Below, piece by piece: positions 9,201-15,606 of a stretch of DNA of 23,987 nt; within the stretch, counting starts at the first letter, position 1, and each line of letters opens with the position of its first letter. The position numbers were made by a program, and so were the translations under genes. Under the pieces are notes generated by a model. That model was given only the letters and a program-made list of their open reading frames with translations. It had not been told where the DNA came from and did no database searches. Origin of the DNA: Gammaproteobacteria bacterium (GTDB lineage: Bacteria > Pseudomonadota > Gammaproteobacteria > HK1); the NCBI GenBank assembly GCA_022822245.1, contig JAJECB010000395.1, positions 1 to 23,987 on the forward strand. Direction: 5' to 3'.

Positions 9201-9606
9201 CGTCACCGGCCAGCCGTTCGGCATCGTGATGAGCGGCATCGGAGTCATCGCCCTCGCCGGCATCGTCGTCAACAACAACATCGTGCTCATCGACACCTTC
9301 GACCGACTGCGGCGGACCATCGCCGACCCGGTCCAGGCGATCCTGCGCACCGGGGCCCAGCGCCTGCGACCGGTGATCCTCACCACCGTCACGACCATCT
9401 GCGGACTGATGCCGATGGTGATGCAGGTCAACATCGATCTCTTCTCGCGGGAGATCACCACCGGCGCCCCGTCCACCCAGTGGTGGACCCAGCTCGCGAC
9501 CGCGGTCGCGTTCGGGCTCGCCTTCGCGACCCTCCTCACCCTGGTGGTGACCCCCTGCGCGCTCATGGTCAGGGAGAATGTCCGCGCCCGCGCCGCGGCC
9601 CGCTGA
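6274..9606 (+). CDS. RND-family efflux pump, inner-membrane subunit
   Basis: A 1110-residue AcrB/HAE-type permease with the usual tandem layout: an N-terminal helix, a large periplasmic loop, a helix bundle near residues 330-510, a second periplasmic loop and a C-terminal bundle. Family signatures include GMLVDGAIVVTEYADRKM, SGIGVIALAGIVVNNNIVLI and LRPVILTTVTTICGLMPMV. It uses the proton gradient to export substrates from the periplasm or outer leaflet; the substrate is unknown. Two oddities. The TM4 pair that is Asp-Asp in AcrB is D397-G398 here, as in some metal and other RND branches. There is also a Gly/Ala-rich, membrane-like insertion at about residues 510-552, before the second half. 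The start overlaps the adaptor stop. Stop is TGA. Confidence 0.93.
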   Translation: MTLIDAAVSRSRTTLSALVLVLATGLAAYVQIPKEADPDIAIPIVYVNLSHEGIGPEDAERLLARPMETELRSIEGLKQLSSAAYQGGAYLLLEFDAGFDADRALDDVREQVDKAKPELPEDTDEPSVIELNLSEFPVIVVTLGGALPERALLGIARTLEDRLEAIPSVLDAKIGGDRKEVVEIVIDPMLMESYEIDAGQVLRMASRSNTLVAAGQLDTGRGRFAVQVPGIFASLSDLLNMPLRVSGDSSITVRDIASVRRTFKDQATVARVNGKPALSVEVSKRTGENIIDTTNAVRRAVEAERVHWPPGVEVRFSQDRSDDIRTMLKDLENNVTSAILLVMIIVVAALGLRSGFLVGIAIPGSFLTGILVLATLGLTVNIVVLFSLILAVGMLVDGAIVVTEYADRKMREGELPRHAYVLAARRMSWPIIASTATTLAAFAPLLFWPGIVGEFMKYLPITLLATLSASLLMALVFVPVLGTNLAPVTRGFLVIGTTLATGMLAAAVAFHGFSAWFGGSPGMAGGAAGAAAGLAGGWLGWLAGRRLGGWSDRTFLRRPAGTGTASRALRAESDVDPATLPGVTGAYVRSLARVLRRPGSVLAASGAALVLAWGVYTQFGKGVEFFPDVEPEQAKVLVHARGNLSVAEKAELVGEVEAEILEMQRERGEFNTIYMLAGDLDHKGDDPEDVIGTLSLEFAGWQTRRKANAILGEIRERTTGLAGIRVETRFPRAGPPVGKPVALELTSRDSAVLAAEAERVAAFFRQLDGLKDIEDGRPIPGIEWEIDVDRTQAAKFGLDVATIGQFVQLVTRGLTISDYRPDDSDEEIELVIRYPETYRTIDELDRIRFPTAAGGVPIGNFVERRARPRTGTLRRKSAAREITVRADVLPGVLADDKVREITAWIGAEGIDPRVEWTFRGEDEEQQQARAFLSRAFGVALFVMALILVTQFNRFYSALLILSAVVLSTVGVLIGLLVTGQPFGIVMSGIGVIALAGIVVNNNIVLIDTFDRLRRTIADPVQAILRTGAQRLRPVILTTVTTICGLMPMVMQVNIDLFSREITTGAPSTQWWTQLATAVAFGLAFATLLTLVVTPCALMVRENVRARAAAR

Positions 9607-9636
9607 CGCGGCGCCCGGCCCGACCGAGGCCTGAAG

Positions 9637-11223
9637 GTGCATCTTCGCGCCGGGAGCGTGAACACGCCCTACCTCGCGCCGCTCGCGGCGATGATGCTGG
9701 TGCAGGCGATGACCGCGATGGCGGTCGTCACCGTGCCGGTGCTCGCCCCCGAGATCGCGGCCGCGCTGGCCATCGACACCGCCGCGGTCGGGCTGCACCA
9801 GTCGATCGCCTACGCCGGGGCGGCCGCCCTCGCCCTCGTGAGCGGCTCGCTCGTGCTTCGACACGGCGGCATCCGGATCAACCAGGCGAGCGTCCTCCTC
9901 TCCGCGGCCGGGGTCGGGCTCGTTCTCGCCGGCGCGGCGCCCGCCGTCGCCCTCGGGGCGATCCTCGCCGGGATGGGCTACGGGCTCGCGACCCCGGGGG
10001 CGAGCCACATCCTCGCCCGGGTCACCCCGGCCGCGCGGCGCGGGCTGGTCTTCTCCATCAAGCAGTCCGCGGTCCCGCTCGGCGGACTCGTCGCGGGGGC
10101 GCTGTTTCCGCCCGTCGCGGCGCGTTTCGGGTGGACGGCCGCGATCGCGCTCTCGTGCGCGATGGCGGCCTGCGCCGCCCTCCTCATCCAGCGCCTTCGC
10201 GCGCCGCTCGATGCCGACCGCGACCCCGCGCACCGCGTGCGCCTCCGCGCCCCCGGCGACTCCGTGCGCCTCGTCCTCGCGACCCCCGCTCTTCGCCCCA
10301 TCGCCCTCGTCGCGTTCAGCTACGGGGCGGTCCAGCTCTGCCTCTTCGCCTTCCTCGTCACCTACCTCGTCGAGCGGGTGGCGCTCGACCTCGTGACCGC
10401 GGGGCTCCTGTTCTCGGTGATGCAGGGGGCGGGAATCGTCGCCCGGGTGGGATGGGGATGGATGAACGACCGCTGGCTCCCCGCGCGGCCACTCCTCGCG
10501 GCGATCGGGATCGGGATCGTCGCGTCCGTCGCGGCGGCCGCCTCGTTCACGAGTGCATGGCCCCTCGCGGGGCTCGCCGCCGTGTGCGCCGCGCTCGGCC
10601 TCACCGGCGTCGGCTGGAACGGCGTCTACCTCGCGGAGGTCGCGCGGGCGACACCGATCGAGAAGGTCGGATCCGCGACCGGCGGGGTGATGATGTTCAC
10701 GTTCCTCGGGATCGTGGTCGGGCCGTCGACCTTCGGCGCGATCGTCGCCGCGAGCGGGAGCTACCCCCCCGCGTTCATCGCCGTCGGCGCCCTCGTGCTC
10801 GCGACCGTCGTCGTCCTCCTCCCTCCGAAGTCCACCCGCCAGAGGCGGGACGGAGGATCAGAGGAACCGGACGGAGGTGATGATGAATCCGGCGATCGCG
10901 ATCTGAATGGCGACCAGACCCGCCCCCTGGATCCAGAGCGCCTTGAAGAGGTCGGCCCTCAGTCCGGCAACCGCGTTCTCAAGGTCCGACTTGGTGGCCA
11001 CTTCGGCCAGGCTGACCGTCAGCGCGTCGCGCATGGTATTCACGATGGCGATGGCGGGTGCTTCCTCGAGGCCGGAATCCCGCAGAACCGTGACCGCCGC
11101 CTGCGTGTCGAAAGTGGTCGAGGCCATGCGGCTCCCTCCCTGGATGAATCGTCAGCCGGAAGTATAGCGGCCGGCATTCCGCCCGGCGAGACCCCGGGCG
11201 CGACGGCGGTTCGTCTACAGTAG
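9637..11223 (+). CDS. MFS transporter with anomalous C-terminal extension
   Basis: About 400 residues form a typical 12-helix major facilitator protein. N-terminal helices start at YLAPLAAMMLVQAMTAM, the loop GSLVLRHGGIRINQ matches the helix 2-3 motif, and the last helix ends near VVVLLPPKST (about 10835). Substrate unknown. The frame stays open for another 125 or so charged, low-complexity residues to a TAG at 11221. This stretch lies exactly antisense to the DUF1640-like gene at 10858-11127 and looks like its shadow. Either the stop was lost, or a frameshift near 10840-10880 is present (three TGA codons lie in another frame at 10878-10886), or the genes truly overlap. The start is uncertain: GTG 9637 or GTG 9658. 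The conserved transporter body is sure; the end is not. Confidence 0.8.
   Translation: MHLRAGSVNTPYLAPLAAMMLVQAMTAMAVVTVPVLAPEIAAALAIDTAAVGLHQSIAYAGAAALALVSGSLVLRHGGIRINQASVLLSAAGVGLVLAGAAPAVALGAILAGMGYGLATPGASHILARVTPAARRGLVFSIKQSAVPLGGLVAGALFPPVAARFGWTAAIALSCAMAACAALLIQRLRAPLDADRDPAHRVRLRAPGDSVRLVLATPALRPIALVAFSYGAVQLCLFAFLVTYLVERVALDLVTAGLLFSVMQGAGIVARVGWGWMNDRWLPARPLLAAIGIGIVASVAAAASFTSAWPLAGLAAVCAALGLTGVGWNGVYLAEVARATPIEKVGSATGGVMMFTFLGIVVGPSTFGAIVAASGSYPPAFIAVGALVLATVVVLLPPKSTRQRRDGGSEEPDGGDDESGDRDLNGDQTRPLDPERLEEVGPQSGNRVLKVRLGGHFGQADRQRVAHGIHDGDGGCFLEAGIPQNRDRRLRVESGRGHAAPSLDESSAGSIAAGIPPGETPGATAVRLQ
10835..10849 (-). terminator. Hairpin downstream of the DUF1640-like gene
   Basis: CCCGCC and GGCGGG (6 bp, 3-nt loop) lie 8 nt beyond the stop codon of the minus-strand gene. 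No clear U-tract follows, so this is at best a weak intrinsic terminator. It also lies at the presumed natural end of the MFS transporter. Confidence 0.25.
10858..11127 (-). CDS. Small DUF1640/CCDC90-like coiled-coil membrane protein
   Basis: An 89-residue protein with the layout of DUF1640 (bacterial CCDC90-like) proteins. The N-terminus MASTTFDTQAAVTVLRDSG is followed by a helical EAPAIAIVNTMRDALTVSL. A short coiled coil contains ATKSDLENAVAGLRADL, and one C-terminal membrane helix (about 65-87, LWIQGAGLVAIQIAIAGFIIT) follows. The role of these proteins is not established. ATG 11127 has a strong Shine-Dalgarno (AGGGAGGGAG) and an upstream TATACT, so it looks like a real, separately expressed gene. 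It sits wholly antisense inside the open extension of the MFS frame, in exact codon register, which explains why that frame lacks stops. Stop is TGA. Confidence 0.75.
   Translation of the reverse strand: MASTTFDTQAAVTVLRDSGLEEAPAIAIVNTMRDALTVSLAEVATKSDLENAVAGLRADLFKALWIQGAGLVAIQIAIAGFIITSVRFL
11131..11166 (-). promoter_or_regulatory. -10 box and strong ribosome binding site of the DUF1640-like gene
   Basis: On the minus strand TATACT (11166-11161) is a good -10 hexamer; the -35 region is GC-rich and unconvincing. It implies a leader of about 27 nt. The purine run AGGGAGGGAG at about 11141-11132 ends four to five bases before the ATG at 11127 and decides that start. Confidence 0.45.
11216..11221 (+). 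promoter_or_regulatory. Putative -10 box for a near-leaderless glk transcript
   Basis: TACAGT ends only 7 nt before the glk ATG at 11229, so transcription from it would start at or one base before the start codon. A short AGGG at 11222-11225 could instead act as a close ribosome site. No clear -35 is seen. Confidence 0.3.
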
Positions 11224-11228
11224 GGTGC

Positions 11229-12191
11229 ATGACGGGACTCGTCGGAGACATCGGCGGCACGCGGGCGAGGTTCGGCCTCGTCGGGCCGGACGGTGCCGTG
11301 ACGGAGGTCGAGGTCCGGGAGTGCCGGGACCACCCGGGCCTCGCGGACGCCCTCGACGCCTACCTCTCGGGCGCGGCGCGAGGAGCCCGGCCGCGGCGGG
11401 CGGCCCTCTCCGTCGCCTGTCCGGTCACCGGGGACCGGGTGAGCCTCACCAACCACCCGTGGTCGTTCTCGATCGAGGCGACCCGCCGGCGCTTCCGCTT
11501 CGAGACCCTCGCGGTGGTCAACGACTTCAGCGCCGTCGCGCGTTCGCTGCCGCTTCTCGAGGACGGGGACCGGGTGCAGGTCGGCGGCGGCCGGCCGGCC
11601 CCCGGGGCGGCCATCGCGGTGCTCGGCCCCGGCACCGGCCTCGGGGTCTCCGGCCTGGTCCCGGCCGGCGGCGGCTGGGCGGTGATCGAAGGAGAGGGCG
11701 GGCACGTCACGATGGCCGCGTCCGACCCGCGCGAGGCGGCGGTCCTCGCGGAGGTCGGCCGCGAGTTCGATCACGTCTCGGCCGAGCGGGTGCTGTCGGG
11801 TCCGGGCCTCGTCAGCCTCCACGCCGCCCTCTGCCGGCTCGACGGCGAGGCCTCCGAGCAAGCGCCGACCCCCGAGGAGATCGTGGCCGAGGGCGCCACC
11901 TAGCGCGCGCCGAGGTGCGCCGAGGTGCTCGATCTCGCGGCGGAGCTGCTCGGCACGGTCGCGGCGGACCTCGCGCTCACCCTCGGCGCCCGCGGCGGGG
12001 TCTACATCGCGGGAGGACTCGTGCCGCGCTTCGCTCGCCGGTTCGCCGCGTCCGGGTTCCGCCGCCGCTTCGAGGACAAGGGGCGGTTCTCGGCGTACCT
12101 CGCGGCCGTTCCGACCTGGCTCGTCCTCCACGAGCATCCCGCCTTGCCGGGGCTCGCTTCCCTGGTCCGCGAGCCGCCGCAACGTTCCTGA
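11229..12191 (+). CDS. glk: Glucokinase with an in-frame TAG codon
   Basis: Full-length span of 320 codons plus a TGA stop, matching E. coli Glk (321). Codons 1-224 hold the phosphate motif GDIGGTRARFGL, the substrate region NDFSAVARSLP, GPGTGLGVSG and EGEGGHVTMA. Codon 225 is TAG (11901-11903). The same frame then continues with AEVLDLAAELLGTVAADLAL, GARGGVYIAGGLVPRF and FEDKGRFSAYLAAVPTW, all conserved in the family. Aligned by eye with E. coli Glk there is no gap around the TAG, so only one codon is affected. The enzyme phosphorylates glucose with ATP. Termination at TAG would remove the C-terminal third. A restart at GTG 11925 (separate ORF to 12191) is possible but would give two half-proteins. 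A 10-bp tandem duplication (11907-11926) lies just after the TAG. It may be a nonsense mutant, a readthrough gene or a sequence error. Confidence 0.85.
11901..11903 (+). other. In-frame TAG in glk (codon 225)
   Basis: ACC-TAG-CGC in the glk frame, flanked on both sides by conserved glucokinase sequence. The position falls in a variable surface segment of the family, so the original residue cannot be inferred; Gln (CAG) or Glu (GAG) would need one base change. The 7-mer CCTAGCG is shared with the in-frame TAG of apbC. Confidence 0.85.
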
Positions 12192-12203
12192 TTCGCACCG
12201 CGC

Positions 12204-12326
12204 CCGCGGGACCCGGGGCTTCCCGGGAGCGCGAGCTTCCAGCCCGCGAGACGCGCATGGCCCCCAACGTCCACCCGGGCGGGATGCCCGCGTTCCCGGG
12301 AAGTCGTACTCCCGGAAGATCCGCGG
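12204..12326. repeat. REP/BIME-like inverted repeat between convergent glk and ubiB
   Basis: Two arms, 12218-12250 and 12271-12303, are inverted copies with about 26 of 33 bases matching, including CTTCCCGGGA and CGCG. The right arm itself folds (CGGGC-GGGAT-GCCCG). Outer CCGCGG hexamers at 12204-12209 and 12321-12326 extend the symmetry. The unit resembles the widespread REP-type motif built on GCGGGCATCC. It fills the 161-nt gap between two convergent genes and could act as a bidirectional terminator. A weaker relative may lie at 11171-11190, upstream of glk. Confidence 0.6.
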
Positions 12327-12352
12327 TCCCTTGCGCCGTGTGCGGCCTCCGG

Positions 12353-13933
12353 TCAGCGCTTGAGGGCGGCCCCGAGCAGGCAGACGAGTCCCGCCCCCCC
12401 GAGCGCGAACCCGGGATACAGGCCCAGGGCCTCGGCCGGGCGGCCAAGGAGGAGCGCGCCCGCGACGACGAGGCCGGCCCCCGCCACCGCGAGCACGACG
12501 CGTCCGGTCCCCGCCCCGGCCGGCGGCGAGGGCGGCTCGGGCGGCCCGGATGGAGGCAGGGCGGTCTGCCGCTTCAGGTACTCGTGGACCAGCTCGGGAA
12601 GCTCCGGCGCGAGGTGCATCCAGCGCGGCAGCCGGCCGCGGACCCGCTCCGCGGCCGCCCGCACCGAGGCTTGGTCCCGCATCCACTGCTCGAGGATCGG
12701 GCGCCCGGTGGCCCACAGATCGAAGTCGGGGTAGAGCTGGCGGGCGAGCCCCTCGATGTGCAGCAGGGTCTTCTGCAGGAGCACGAGCTGCGGCTGCACC
12801 TCCATCTCGAAGCGCCGCGCGGTGCGGAACAGGCGCACCAGGAGCTGCGCGAAGGAGATGTCCTTGAGGGGCCGGTGGAAGATGGGCTCGCACACCGCGC
12901 GGATCGCGGATTCGAACTCCTCCGCCCGGACGTGGGACGGAACCCACCCCGAGGCGACGTGCAGCTCCGCCACCTCCCGGTAGTCCCCCTGCAGGAACGC
13001 GAACAGGTTCCCGGCAAGATACCGCTGGTCCTCGGTGCCGAGGCTGCCCATGATCCCGAAGTCGACCGCGATGTAGTGCGGCGAGCTGCGCGAGACGAAG
13101 ATGTTGCCGGGGTGCAGATCGGCGTGGAAGAAGTTGTGCCGGAAGACCTGGGTGAAGAAGATCTCGGCGCCCCGCTCGGCGAGCTGCTCGAGGTCGAACC
13201 CCGCTTCGCGGAGCGCCTCGACATCGTCCACCGGAATGCCGTCGATCCGGTCGAGGACCAGCACGTCGCGCGTGGTATGGGACCAGTGGACGAGCGGCAC
13301 CTCGAGGAGCCCCGTCCCGAGGAACTGGCGCCGCAGGGTCGAGGCGGCCGCTCCCTCGCGCAGCATGTCGAGCTCGTCGAGGAGGATCTTCTCGAACTCG
13401 GCGACGACCGCGACCGGGTGGAGCCAGCGGACGGCCGGAACGAGACGTTCCGCGAGACGGGCGACGACCCGCAGCAGCCCCACGTCGCGCCGGATCACCT
13501 TCTCTAGCGCGGGCCGCACCACCTTGACCACGACCTGCGCCCCGCCCGGGAGACGGGCCGGGTGCACCTGGGCGATGGAGGCGGAGGCGAGCGGTGTCTC
13601 GCCGAACTCCTCGAACGCCTCCTCGACGGGCGAGCCGAGCGAGCGCTCCACGATCGCCCGGGCCGCCGCCCCCGGGAACGGCGGCACGTGGTCGCGAAGC
13701 AGCGCCAGCTCCGCCGCGACGTCGTCGGGAACGACGTCCGGACGGGCGGAGAGGGCCTGTCCGAACTTCACGAAGATGGGTCCCAGGGTCTCGAGGGTCC
13801 TCCGGACCCGGACCGCGCGCGGCGCCCGCCCCGCGTCGTAGTCCTTCCCGGTCCGGAGCCCGAGGACGACGAGGTCGAGACGGTATCGCATCGCGACGCC
13901 CGCGATGCGGAGCAACCGCAGGATCCTTCTCAT
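12353..13933 (-). CDS. ubiB: UbiB family atypical kinase/ATPase for ubiquinone synthesis
   Basis: A 526-residue UbiB/ADCK protein. The family-specific KxGQ motif is at 56-59 (FVKFGQALSARPD). The alanine-rich nucleotide loop is SASIAQVHPARL, the conserved lysine is in VVVKVVRP, and the catalytic segment reads FFHADLHPGNIFV with the metal-binding DFG in YIAVDFGIMG. A proline-rich linker leads to two C-terminal membrane helices (about 480-525), as in E. coli UbiB. The protein supports coenzyme Q synthesis at the inner membrane, probably by ATP-driven lipid handling. It follows ubiE-ubiJ in the standard gammaproteobacterial order, but repeat copy B separates it from ubiJ and may uncouple its transcription. 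Stop is TGA. Confidence 0.95.
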   Translation of the reverse strand: MRRILRLLRIAGVAMRYRLDLVVLGLRTGKDYDAGRAPRAVRVRRTLETLGPIFVKFGQALSARPDVVPDDVAAELALLRDHVPPFPGAAARAIVERSLGSPVEEAFEEFGETPLASASIAQVHPARLPGGAQVVVKVVRPALEKVIRRDVGLLRVVARLAERLVPAVRWLHPVAVVAEFEKILLDELDMLREGAAASTLRRQFLGTGLLEVPLVHWSHTTRDVLVLDRIDGIPVDDVEALREAGFDLEQLAERGAEIFFTQVFRHNFFHADLHPGNIFVSRSSPHYIAVDFGIMGSLGTEDQRYLAGNLFAFLQGDYREVAELHVASGWVPSHVRAEEFESAIRAVCEPIFHRPLKDISFAQLLVRLFRTARRFEMEVQPQLVLLQKTLLHIEGLARQLYPDFDLWATGRPILEQWMRDQASVRAAAERVRGRLPRWMHLAPELPELVHEYLKRQTALPPSGPPEPPSPPAGAGTGRVVLAVAGAGLVVAGALLLGRPAEALGLYPGFALGGAGLVCLLGAALKR

Positions 13934-13953
13934 CGAACTTCGGGGATGACCAG

Positions 13954-14129
13954 CCCGGAAATCTCACCAACTTTCGTCGCGAGGGCGCGGAGATGCCGCT
14001 GTGACAAGGCGCACGGACCGAAAGACGCTGAAGGCGTAGCCGACACTACGTCGAAGCGGCTTGTGGGAGTACGCCTTGTCACAGCGAGCAGATCCGCGTC
14101 CGCAGCAGAAAGTTGGCGAGATTTCCGGG
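13954..14129 (+). repeat. Structured palindromic repeat, copy B
   Basis: A 176-bp imperfect palindrome. Outer arms 13954-13974 and 14109-14129 pair 20 of 21. A second stem pairs 13983-13991 with 14093-14101 (8 of 9 plus one G-T). A third, 13998-14010 with 14073-14085, is a perfect 13-bp stem (GCTGTGACAAGGC). The central part, about 14011-14072, matches copy A at the window start and carries the hairpin ACGC-TGAAG-GCGT and the AGCCG/CGGCT-closed loop. All three long stems differ in sequence from those of copy A yet still pair. It occupies the gap between ubiJ and ubiB. A structured RNA, a MITE or an mRNA-processing element are all possible. Confidence 0.8.
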
Positions 14130-14135
14130 CCAGGA

Positions 14136-14849
14136 TCAGACCGCCCGGTCCAGCCGTTCCTCGAGCTCCGCCACCTTGTCGGCGAGCGCCTGGACGCCGT
14201 CGGCGAAGCGCGTGCGGGCCGGAGGATCCGGAACGAGCCGCGACTCCTCCTCGAGATACTCCGCGAGATCGTCCACGAGCCGGGCCGCGGACCGCCGGGC
14301 GTGGAGGAGTCGGCCGAGGGTCGTGCGGGACATCGCGTGCGCGGCGACCCCGCCCACCGCGCGGGCGAGGAGCGCTTCCCAGTCCGGGTCGATCCGGCGA
14401 AGGAGCTCCACGATCTCCGCGCGGGCATCGGGGTCGCCGTGCACCTCGAGCCGACCGAAGGGCTCCTCGGGCAGGGGCTCGCGGCGTATGCCGGCGAGGA
14501 AGCGGAGGAAGTCCGGGACGCTCCCGGCAAGCGTCAGGTCGGCGCCTGTCGCCGGGTCTCCCGGCGCGGTGTCCGGCTCCGTTCCGGAGGCCGGCTCGGC
14601 GGCCCGATCGGTAGCTGGCCCGGCGGCCGCACCGAGCCCCTCCGGGGCGACCCGCCGCGGGGGCACGACGCGGAGCTCACCCTCCCGCACCTCGGCTTCG
14701 AGCACCCGGTCCGTGCCCCGCACCACGAGCGCGAGACGCCGCCCTTCGCACTCGCCGAGGAGCGCCGGGAGGTCGGGATCGGCGGCCGCCCCGAGGGCGG
14801 AGACCCCACGCCCGATCCCGTCGAACAGGAGGTCCACCGGGGCGCTCAT
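14136..14849 (-). CDS. ubiJ: Ubiquinone biosynthesis accessory factor UbiJ (SCP2 domain)
   Basis: A 237-residue protein between ubiE and ubiB, the fixed place of UbiJ (yigP). The N-terminal part is SCP2-like: VDLLFDGIGRG, then ALLGECEGRRLALVVRGTDRVLEAEV and later DLTLAGSVPDFLRFLAG. A Pro/Ala/Gly/Thr-rich insert at about 78-100 makes it longer than the E. coli protein (201). The C-terminal half is helical and ends in a heptad pattern (VQALADKVAELEERLDRAV), typical for UbiJ, which assembles with UbiK. It binds isoprenoid intermediates in the soluble Ubi complex. The ATG overlaps the ubiE stop (ATGA), indicating coupling. Stop is TGA, 7 nt before repeat B. Confidence 0.88.
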   Translation of the reverse strand: MSAPVDLLFDGIGRGVSALGAAADPDLPALLGECEGRRLALVVRGTDRVLEAEVREGELRVVPPRRVAPEGLGAAAGPATDRAAEPASGTEPDTAPGDPATGADLTLAGSVPDFLRFLAGIRREPLPEEPFGRLEVHGDPDARAEIVELLRRIDPDWEALLARAVGGVAAHAMSRTTLGRLLHARRSAARLVDDLAEYLEEESRLVPDPPARTRFADGVQALADKVAELEERLDRAV

Positions 14850-15577
14850 CGCCAGCCCCGATGCACCGCGACGACCCCCGCGCTCAGGTTGAAGTACCGG
14901 CACTGCCGGAACCCGGCCGCCCGCATCATCTCGAGCAGGGCGTCCTGGTCCGGGTGCATGCGGATCGACTCGACGAGGTAGCGGTAGGCATCCGCGTCGC
15001 CCGCCACGAGCTCGCCGAGGCGGGGGAGGACGGAGAAGGAGTAGCGGTCGTAGAGGGGCTGGAGGGCGGGAACGGTGACCTGCGAGAACTCGAGGACCAC
15101 GAACCGGCCGGACGGACGGAGGCACTCCCGCACCGCCGCGAGGGCCCGCTCCAGCCGGGTCACGTTGCGAAGGCCGAACCCCATCAGCACGCAATCGAAG
15201 CTGCCCGGGGCGAAGGGCAGGCGCTCGGCGTCCGCGCCGACGAAGCGAAGCCGCCCGGCCGGGACCCGATCGAGGAGCCGGTCCCGCCCCGCTTCCAGCA
15301 TGCTCGGGTTCACGTCCGCGACGACCACCTCGCCCGCGCCCCGCGCGAGGGCGAGCCGCGCGAGGTCTCCGGTGCCGCCCGCGAGGTCGAGGACCCGCTC
15401 GCCCGGGCGGAGCCGGGCCGCGAGGATCGTGAATCGCTTCCAGAGCCGGTGCAGGCCGAACGACATGAGGTCGTTCATGAGATCGTAGCGGGGGGCCACC
15501 GACGAGAACACCTCGCCGACCCGCGCCGACTTGTCGCCCTCCGCGACCTCCTCGTAGCCGAAGTGCGTCGTGTTCAT
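14846..15577 (-). CDS. ubiE: Ubiquinone/menaquinone methyltransferase UbiE
   Basis: A 243-residue class I SAM-dependent methyltransferase that C-methylates demethylmenaquinol and the matching ubiquinone intermediate. Signatures: FSSVAPRYDLMNDLMSFGLHRLWK at 24-47, the SAM motif I LDLAGGTGDLA at 63-73, a motif II region DAERLPFAPGSFDCVLMGFGLRN, and VVLEFSQV. The end FNLSAGVVAVHRG is the standard UbiE C-terminus. The ATG has a Shine-Dalgarno GGGAG at suitable distance. It lies 29 nt after the hslU TAG; if that TAG were read through, hslU would instead end at a TGA overlapping this ATG (ATGA). Confidence 0.96.
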   Translation of the reverse strand: MNTTHFGYEEVAEGDKSARVGEVFSSVAPRYDLMNDLMSFGLHRLWKRFTILAARLRPGERVLDLAGGTGDLARLALARGAGEVVVADVNPSMLEAGRDRLLDRVPAGRLRFVGADAERLPFAPGSFDCVLMGFGLRNVTRLERALAAVRECLRPSGRFVVLEFSQVTVPALQPLYDRYSFSVLPRLGELVAGDADAYRYLVESIRMHPDQDALLEMMRAAGFRQCRYFNLSAGVVAVHRGWR

Positions 15578-15606
15578 CGGCCGCTCCCGCGCCGCCCAGC
15601 CCCGGG

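Noticed and set aside
5791..10233. A 1480-codon open frame on the minus strand opposite the RND genes
   Set aside because: It is antisense to clear transporter genes, its product is Arg/Gly/Asp/His-rich without domains, and long antisense frames are expected at this GC content.
11229..11926. Frameshift as the cause of the split glk
   Set aside because: Both parts are in the same frame and align without a gap to E. coli Glk, so a single in-frame TAG is the only visible disruption.
14061..14981. Plus-strand frame through repeat B and ubiJ/ubiE
   Set aside because: It is a mosaic of repeat and antisense sequence with no recognisable domain.
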